A stretch of DNA of 19,250 nucleotides, from contig JAIWNN010000131.1 of assembly GCA_020216805.1 (NCBI GenBank), positions 1 through 19,250 on the forward strand, read 5' to 3'. Below, in pieces: positions 16,087-19,250 of this stretch (positions are counted from its first letter, which is position 1; each line of letters opens with the position of its first letter). The translations under genes and the position numbers were made by a program. A model generated the notes under the pieces. It saw only the letters and a program-made list of their open reading frames with translations, was not told the DNA's origin and did no database searches. The DNA comes from Desulfarculus sp. Lineage in GTDB: Bacteria; Desulfobacterota; Desulfarculia; Desulfarculales; Desulfarculaceae.

Positions 16087-16524
16087 ATGGCGGATTTCGG
16101 TCTCGAGGACCTGGGCTGCATGGAGATCGACCTCAGCGAGGTGGAGATACCCCTGTTGGGCACCGTGGCCGCCGGAGCGCCCATCGAGGCGGTCCCCGAG
16201 CAGCTCACCGTCTCCATCCCGGCCACCATGCTGGGACGGCACCGCACCTTCGCCCTCAAGGTGCGCGGCGAATCCATGATCGACGCGCACGTGAAGCCCG
16301 GCGACATCATCGTGGTGGAGGAGCGCCAGACCGCTGAGAACGGCGAGATGGTGGTGGCCTTGATCAACGACAGCGAGGTCACCCTCAAGCGCTTCTATCT
16401 GGAGCGCGACGCCATCCGCCTGGAGCCGGCCAACCGCGAGATGAAGCCCATCGTGCTGCGCCACGAGGAGGTTCGGGTGCTGGGGGTGGTGGCCGGCCTG
16501 ATCCGCCACTACCAGCGCCACTAG
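16087..16524 (+). CDS. stand-alone LexA/UmuD-type S24 autoprotease without HTH domain
   Basis: 145 residues that match the C-terminal half of LexA from end to end. Seen: the scissile Ala-Gly in GTVAAGAPIEA (A29-G30), the nucleophile S63 in VRGESMIDA, VKPGDIIVVEERQTAENGEMVVAL, the general base K101 in EVTLKRFYLE, and the last strand VRVLGVVAGLIRHY. The spacing from cleavage site to Ser (33) and Ser to Lys (38) is close to E. coli LexA. The N-terminal winged helix is absent: only 28 residues precede the cleavage site, and an in-frame stop at 16054-16056 rules out a longer start. RBS AGGAGGAG (16073-16080) is strong. It could be UmuD-like (translesion synthesis), but no umuC follows, or a partner-regulated protease. 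Fold certain, role open. Confidence 0.9.
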   Translation: MADFGLEDLGCMEIDLSEVEIPLLGTVAAGAPIEAVPEQLTVSIPATMLGRHRTFALKVRGESMIDAHVKPGDIIVVEERQTAENGEMVVALINDSEVTLKRFYLERDAIRLEPANREMKPIVLRHEEVRVLGVVAGLIRHYQRH

Positions 16525-16564
16525 CCCCTCCGCCGGGGGATTTGCGGGCTCCGGCCGCCCCTCT

Positions 16565-16622
16565 GGCCGGGCTTGGCATGGCTTTTTGCAATTAATTGCA
16601 AAAACGCATGCCAAGCCCGGCC
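16565..16622. repeat. 58-bp near-perfect palindrome without spacer
   Basis: Two 29-base arms meet at 16593/16594. They are complementary except for two positions (GC at 16581-16582 against CG at 16605-16606). The outer part, GGCCGGGCTTGGCATG, is GC-rich; the centre is AT-rich (TTTTTGCAATTAATTGCAAA plus AA). No T-run follows, so it is not a normal terminator for the S24 gene 41 bases upstream. It could form a cruciform or be a dimeric-protein site. Confidence 0.9.
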
Positions 16623-16624
16623 CC

Positions 16625-16701
16625 GGCGCGGGACCCGCCCTTGGCCAGGCCGATCCCGCGCCGAGCGCCGGCTTGGCTTTGCCGGCCCGCCGGGATCGGC
16701 C
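16625..16701 (+). other. two mutually exclusive hairpins
   Basis: GGCGCGGGA (16625-16633) can pair with TCCCGCGCC (16654-16662), 9 bp. Alternatively GGCCGATCCCG (16648-16658) pairs with CGGGATCGGCC (16691-16701), 11 bp, enclosing a further GCCGGC/GCCGGC stem (16667-16672 with 16681-16686). The two share 16654-16658, so only one can form. Confidence 0.55.
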
Positions 16702-16735
16702 CGCATTGTCGCTGCCCAGATCGCGAAAAGTTGGC

Positions 16736-16741
16736 TATAAT
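16736..16741 (+). promoter_or_regulatory. -10 box (TATAAT) of the four-gene operon
   Basis: Perfect TATAAT; the best -35 is CTGCCC (16712-16717) at 18 bases, which is poor. The leader to the ATG at 16840 would be about 90 bases. Confidence 0.5.
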
Positions 16742-16839
16742 GAGTTTTATTCCGCCAAGTGGTGGCGGAAGCGCACGGTCCCGGTCCGCCCCGCCGGGGC
16801 ATGGGCCGGTTCCACGCTCAAAGCCAAAGGATGCGCCAG

Positions 16840-17250
16840 ATGTTCGCCCGCCGTGGTGTCGCGGAAAAGCTAATCGGTCAGGCCGGCCTGCGCATGGTGG
16901 CCCAGGACGACCTTCGGATCCTCACCTCCCAGGTCAAGGTGGGGCTGTTGAGCATCGGCAAGAAGGGGGCGGAGTTCCTTTTGGAATCGCCTTTCATCGA
17001 CGGCTCCCACGTCCTGATGGATGTCCACAACATCACCCCCAAGTGGGCCATGGTCCTGCCTCTGGACAACGGCTCCGAGGAGCTGGCCCTGGGCCTGATC
17101 GGCGAGGTGGTGCGTTTCAACCGCCTGGAGCGGGAGAACCAGGTGCGGTTTCTGCTGGAGGTGGCCTGGGTCTCCGCCGGCCCCAGCGGGGAGGAGCGGG
17201 CCCGGCTGCTCAAGCGCTTGAGCAAGCCGCCACGGGAGGAGTCGGCGTGA
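16840..17250 (+). CDS. small soluble protein, possibly degenerate PilZ-like
   Basis: 136 residues from ATG 16840, which has AAAGG 9 bases upstream. In-frame ATGs at 16831 and 16801 and a GTG at 16759 are possible but have poorer ribosome sites. The protein is beta-rich and soluble. VKVGLLSIGKKGAEFLLESPF loosely resembles the PilZ pattern L.DIS.GG..F, and LIGEVVRFNRLERENQVRFLLEVAWVS resembles its later strands, but the RxxxR and D/NxSxxG c-di-GMP residues are not clear, so a c-di-GMP role is doubtful. It ends in a charged helix. The last bases GTGA overlap the start of the lipoprotein gene, so it heads a translationally coupled operon. I do not recognise the family with confidence. Confidence 0.65.
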   Translation: MFARRGVAEKLIGQAGLRMVAQDDLRILTSQVKVGLLSIGKKGAEFLLESPFIDGSHVLMDVHNITPKWAMVLPLDNGSEELALGLIGEVVRFNRLERENQVRFLLEVAWVSAGPSGEERARLLKRLSKPPREESA

Positions 17251-18239
17251 GACGGGCCCACCGGAGGCGCTGGCTGGGTCCGGTCCTGGGCTTGGGGCTC
17301 TTGCTGGCCCTGGCTGGCTGCGCCGCCGCGCCGCCCCCGGAAAAAACCGAGACCCCGCCGGTGCAGCCCCTGACCCTGCGGGTCCTGGACGGGATGGATC
17401 GGCCCCTGGCCGGGGCCGAGGCGGTGGTGGTGGCCCAGGCCGGCCGCCCCCGCGATCCGGGTCCCTACCGCAGCGACGCCCAGGGCCTGATCCCCCTGCC
17501 CTGGCTGCCCCAGGTGGTCGACGAAACCGCCGGCAAGCAGACGGGCGACATCCTGCGGGCCTATGTCAGCCGGCTGGAATATCGGGTCGAGGCCCCGGGC
17601 CACCTGACCGCGGTGGGCAAGGTGGAGCTGGAGGGCAAGAGCCGCCAACTGGCCGACCCGAAGCTCAAGGCCATGAACAGCGAGCTGGTGCTGGCCAAGC
17701 GCACCCAGACCGTGGTCCTGCACCGGCGGGAGGAGATCCTGGGCTTGGGCCTGGCCGGCCGCCCCGCCGGCGATCCCCTGGTGGCCCGCTGCCTGGCCTA
17801 TTTCGAGAAAAACCGCGACTTGGCCGGTGAGCTGGGGGTGGATTTCGCCTGGCCCGGCTTCACCCTCCAGGGCCGCACCCTGGCGGTGCGGTTGGACTGG
17901 CGGGGCCAGACCTGGGCGGTGCTGGGCAGCAAGGCCCCCCTGGCGGCCCAGGTCTCCCTCAACAGCGGCCTGCCCCTGGCCATCAGCCTGGGCGAGGACC
18001 TGCTGCCCGCGCCGGGGGTGGAGCGGGTCTCGCTGGATATTTACAGCATCGTCCCGCCCCAAGGGGCCGACAAGCACGCCGCGCCGGTGCGGGCCCGGGT
18101 GAGCCTGGAGGCCCCGGCGGCGGAGTTCTTGGCCCTGGCCCGGGGCGGCCTGACCCCGGACGCCTTTCTGCGGCGCCACCCCCCCCGATTGGTGGAGGAA
18201 AGCGCCCTGGCGGTGCAGCCCTTTGGAGAGACGCGATGA
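17247..18239 (+). CDS. lipoprotein with N-terminal carboxypeptidase-regulatory/Ig-like region, function unknown
   Basis: 330 residues from a GTG whose bases overlap the previous stop (GTGA), with GGAGGAG upstream. A positive N-terminus (RRAHRRRW), the hydrophobic LGPVLGLGLLLALAGC and lipobox LAGC place the lipidated Cys at position 25. Ala at +2 suggests the outer membrane. QPLTLRVLDGMDRPLAGAEAV followed by YRSDAQGLIPLPWLP has the look of a carboxypeptidase-regulatory beta-sandwich, often found in surface or periplasmic proteins. The rest is beta-rich with no motif I recognise. The stop overlaps the next ATG (ATGA). Envelope location is well supported; role unknown. Confidence 0.82.
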   Translation: MRRAHRRRWLGPVLGLGLLLALAGCAAAPPPEKTETPPVQPLTLRVLDGMDRPLAGAEAVVVAQAGRPRDPGPYRSDAQGLIPLPWLPQVVDETAGKQTGDILRAYVSRLEYRVEAPGHLTAVGKVELEGKSRQLADPKLKAMNSELVLAKRTQTVVLHRREEILGLGLAGRPAGDPLVARCLAYFEKNRDLAGELGVDFAWPGFTLQGRTLAVRLDWRGQTWAVLGSKAPLAAQVSLNSGLPLAISLGEDLLPAPGVERVSLDIYSIVPPQGADKHAAPVRARVSLEAPAAEFLALARGGLTPDAFLRRHPPRLVEESALAVQPFGETR

Positions 18240-18616
18240 AGTGGCCCTTCGCCCGGGCCAAGGCCCAGCCGCCGCCCCCGCGCTCCATGGCCGATTTCCT
18301 GGCCGAGGCAACGCTGGAGATCGACCAGCAGATCGCCCAGGATCCCCTCTGGCACCAGCACCTGCCCTACCGCAGCATGCCGCCGGACCAGGCCCGGGCC
18401 TTCGAGATCGAAAAACGCGCCATCTGGCGGCGGGTGATCCACGACGCCGGCCGCGGCGAGATCGCGGCCCTGGTCTGGACCACCCGGGAGGACGACCTGG
18501 TCTGCCCCGCCTGCCGCGAGCGTCAGGGTCGGCGTTACGCCAAGGCCGACCTGGGCCGCCTGGCCAAGGCCCCGGTCCACCTGGGCTGTCGCTGCGAGCT
18601 GGCGCCGGTGCGTTGA
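18236..18616 (+). CDS. small protein with phage Mu gpF-like Cys/His site
   Basis: 126 residues, starting in the lipoprotein stop (ATGA). The first half is helical with a Pro-rich start. The second half reads WTTREDDLVCPACRERQG (81-98) and then VHLGCRCELAPV (114-125), giving C90-x2-C93 and H115-x2-C118-x-C120. This arrangement, with a D before the first Cys pair and a final HxxCRCxLxPV, matches the end of Mu gpF-like head-morphogenesis domains, where W.T..D..C..C..L.G and P..HP.CRC.L.P are typical; the cysteines and histidine probably bind zinc. There are no capsid, portal or terminase genes around. It lacks a signal peptide, so it should be cytoplasmic. Domain resemblance is by motif only; function unknown. 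Confidence 0.8.
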   Translation: MKWPFARAKAQPPPPRSMADFLAEATLEIDQQIAQDPLWHQHLPYRSMPPDQARAFEIEKRAIWRRVIHDAGRGEIAALVWTTREDDLVCPACRERQGRRYAKADLGRLAKAPVHLGCRCELAPVR

Positions 18617-18882
18617 TGGAGCGAGAGCTGCTCAAACGGGCCCACCGGCTCTACGACCTCCAGGGCGAGAGCGTGGAGCGCTTCCTGGCCGCCGATCCCA
18701 CCTTCGCGGCCCTGGCCCACCGCCTGGCCCGGGCCGAGGCCCGCCTGGCCCAGGGCGGCGACCCGGAGCAGGTCCGGGCCCTGGCCGAGGCCCGGCGGCT
18801 GATGATGGCCATGCTGCGCGAGACCGCCTTCAAGCTGGGCTATGTCCTGGCCCACACCTATCCGCTGGAAGAGAAGACCTAG
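18616..18882 (+). CDS. 88-residue helical protein, function unknown
   Basis: The ATG overlaps the previous stop by one base (TGATG), so translation is probably coupled. The protein is almost wholly alpha-helical by composition: MERELLKRAHRLYDLQGESV, then AHRLARAEARLAQGG and a long LAEARRLMMAMLRETAFKLG helix. No membrane segment, Cys pair or catalytic motif is visible. It is the last gene of the four-gene operon and may be a small subunit or adaptor of the others. No family recognised. Confidence 0.72.
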   Translation: MERELLKRAHRLYDLQGESVERFLAADPTFAALAHRLARAEARLAQGGDPEQVRALAEARRLMMAMLRETAFKLGYVLAHTYPLEEKT

Positions 18883-18983
18883 CAAACAGCCATGAATGCC
18901 TGAATCCCGACTTCGCCGCGCCGGGGCGTTGGCTCCCAGGGGGCAACCGTGGGCGGGTGGCTGATTTCCCGCGCCAGGCCATG

Positions 18984-19069
18984 ACGGGCGGGGATAAAAC
19001 CCGCCTCTACACCAACACCTGGCAAGAACGGACTTTTTTGATGTAGGGGCGAGGGTTGTCCCCGCCCGT
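18984..19069. repeat. REP/BIME-like inverted repeat pair
   Basis: Arms 18984-19010 and 19043-19069 are inverted copies, 22 of 27 positions matching, with the first 11 (ACGGGCGGGGA) perfect. The left unit is itself a hairpin (GGCGGG/CCCGCC). Two head-to-head palindromic units with a 32-base centre is the layout of REP doublets. Confidence 0.65.
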
Positions 19070-19189
19070 GAAGTTATGCGGAAAGCGCTTGGCCGGCGGG
19101 AACCAGCGCCGAGGCACGAGGGTTGGCCCGGCCATGGCCATTGGCGGAAAATGCCGGCCAACGCACGCTGGCCTGGCTCGCGGCCGCCA

Positions 19190-19247
19190 GACGCCGACGC
19201 CCCGCCCCCGGCGGGCCGGGAGCGGGGCGGGGTTGGTTGCTGGCGTC
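19190..19247. repeat. hairpin at right window edge
   Basis: GACGCC (19190-19195) pairs with GGCGTC (19242-19247), and CCCCGCCCC (19200-19208) with GGGGCGGGG (19224-19232). It may extend past the window. Confidence 0.5.
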
Positions 19248-19250
19248 GCC

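Larger units (their letters stand above)
16525..16839. other. gene-free structured intergenic region
   Basis: About 315 bases without a supportable gene. It holds a 58-bp palindrome, a pair of competing hairpins, a TATAAT and the leader of the next gene (listed separately). The long plus-strand frame crossing it from 16596 is low-complexity and joins the real lipoprotein frame only by chance. Confidence 0.6.
18883..19250. other. gene-free region with REP-like repeats
   Basis: About 370 bases after the operon. No frame on either strand looks like protein. It contains the inverted repeat pair 18984-19069 and a hairpin at the right edge. A T6 run (19034-19039) has no hairpin directly before it, so no clear terminator for the operon is seen. 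Confidence 0.55.

Noticed and set aside
16596..17246. Upstream extension of the lipoprotein frame
   Set aside because: It would bury the signal peptide and lipobox inside the protein and crosses the palindrome and promoter; the GTG at 17247 with RBS is the sensible start.
18883..19250. CRISPR array or tRNA in the repeat-rich end
   Set aside because: Repeats are a single inverted pair, not regularly spaced direct repeats, and no cloverleaf is seen. None was found elsewhere in the window either.

Overview
The window is chromosomal DNA from a very GC-rich Gram-negative bacterium, with third codon positions almost all G or C. The gene set (rlmE-yebC-ruvC-ruvA-ruvB, a CIRCE-controlled groESL operon, a PAS kinase, a Na+/solute-symporter-kinase fusion, a lipoprotein) fits a deltaproteobacterium / Desulfobacterota, possibly near Desulfarculus. 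That placement is inference from gene style, not from a marker search.

Layout. 1-1604 (+): a ParA-type ATPase cut by the left edge, overlapped by a DUF697-type membrane protein. 1702-4132 (-): a PAS histidine kinase followed by a DegT/ArnB-type PLP aminotransferase, which has its own promoter inside the kinase stop region. 4290-9614 (+): RNA methylation (rlmE), a YebC/PmpR-family protein, and the Holliday-junction genes ruvC-ruvA and ruvB. ruvB is separated from ruvA by a terminator and a membrane-anchored AsmA-like gene. 9693-11927 (+): groES-groEL with a textbook promoter, a perfect CIRCE operator and strong terminators.

11958-15000 (-): a 934-residue symporter-kinase fusion preceded by a two-helix membrane micro-gene. 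15198-15878 (-): a NYN/PIN-like nuclease-fold protein. Divergent from it, 16087-16524 (+): a stand-alone LexA/UmuD-type S24 autoprotease without a DNA-binding domain. 16525-16839 is a gene-free stretch full of inverted repeats, including a 58-bp near-perfect palindrome. 16840-18882 (+): four tightly coupled genes of unknown role: a possible degenerate PilZ-like protein, a lipoprotein, a small protein with a phage Mu gpF-like Cys/His site, and a helical 88-residue protein. 18883-19250 has no gene but holds REP-like inverted repeats.

The left two thirds is mostly housekeeping. The best candidates for something undescribed lie on the right: the headless S24 protease, the palindrome and competing hairpins behind it, and the coupled four-gene operon. 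A secondary theme is the pair of histidine kinases (2933-4132 and 11958-14762), whose catalytic cores are clearly related.
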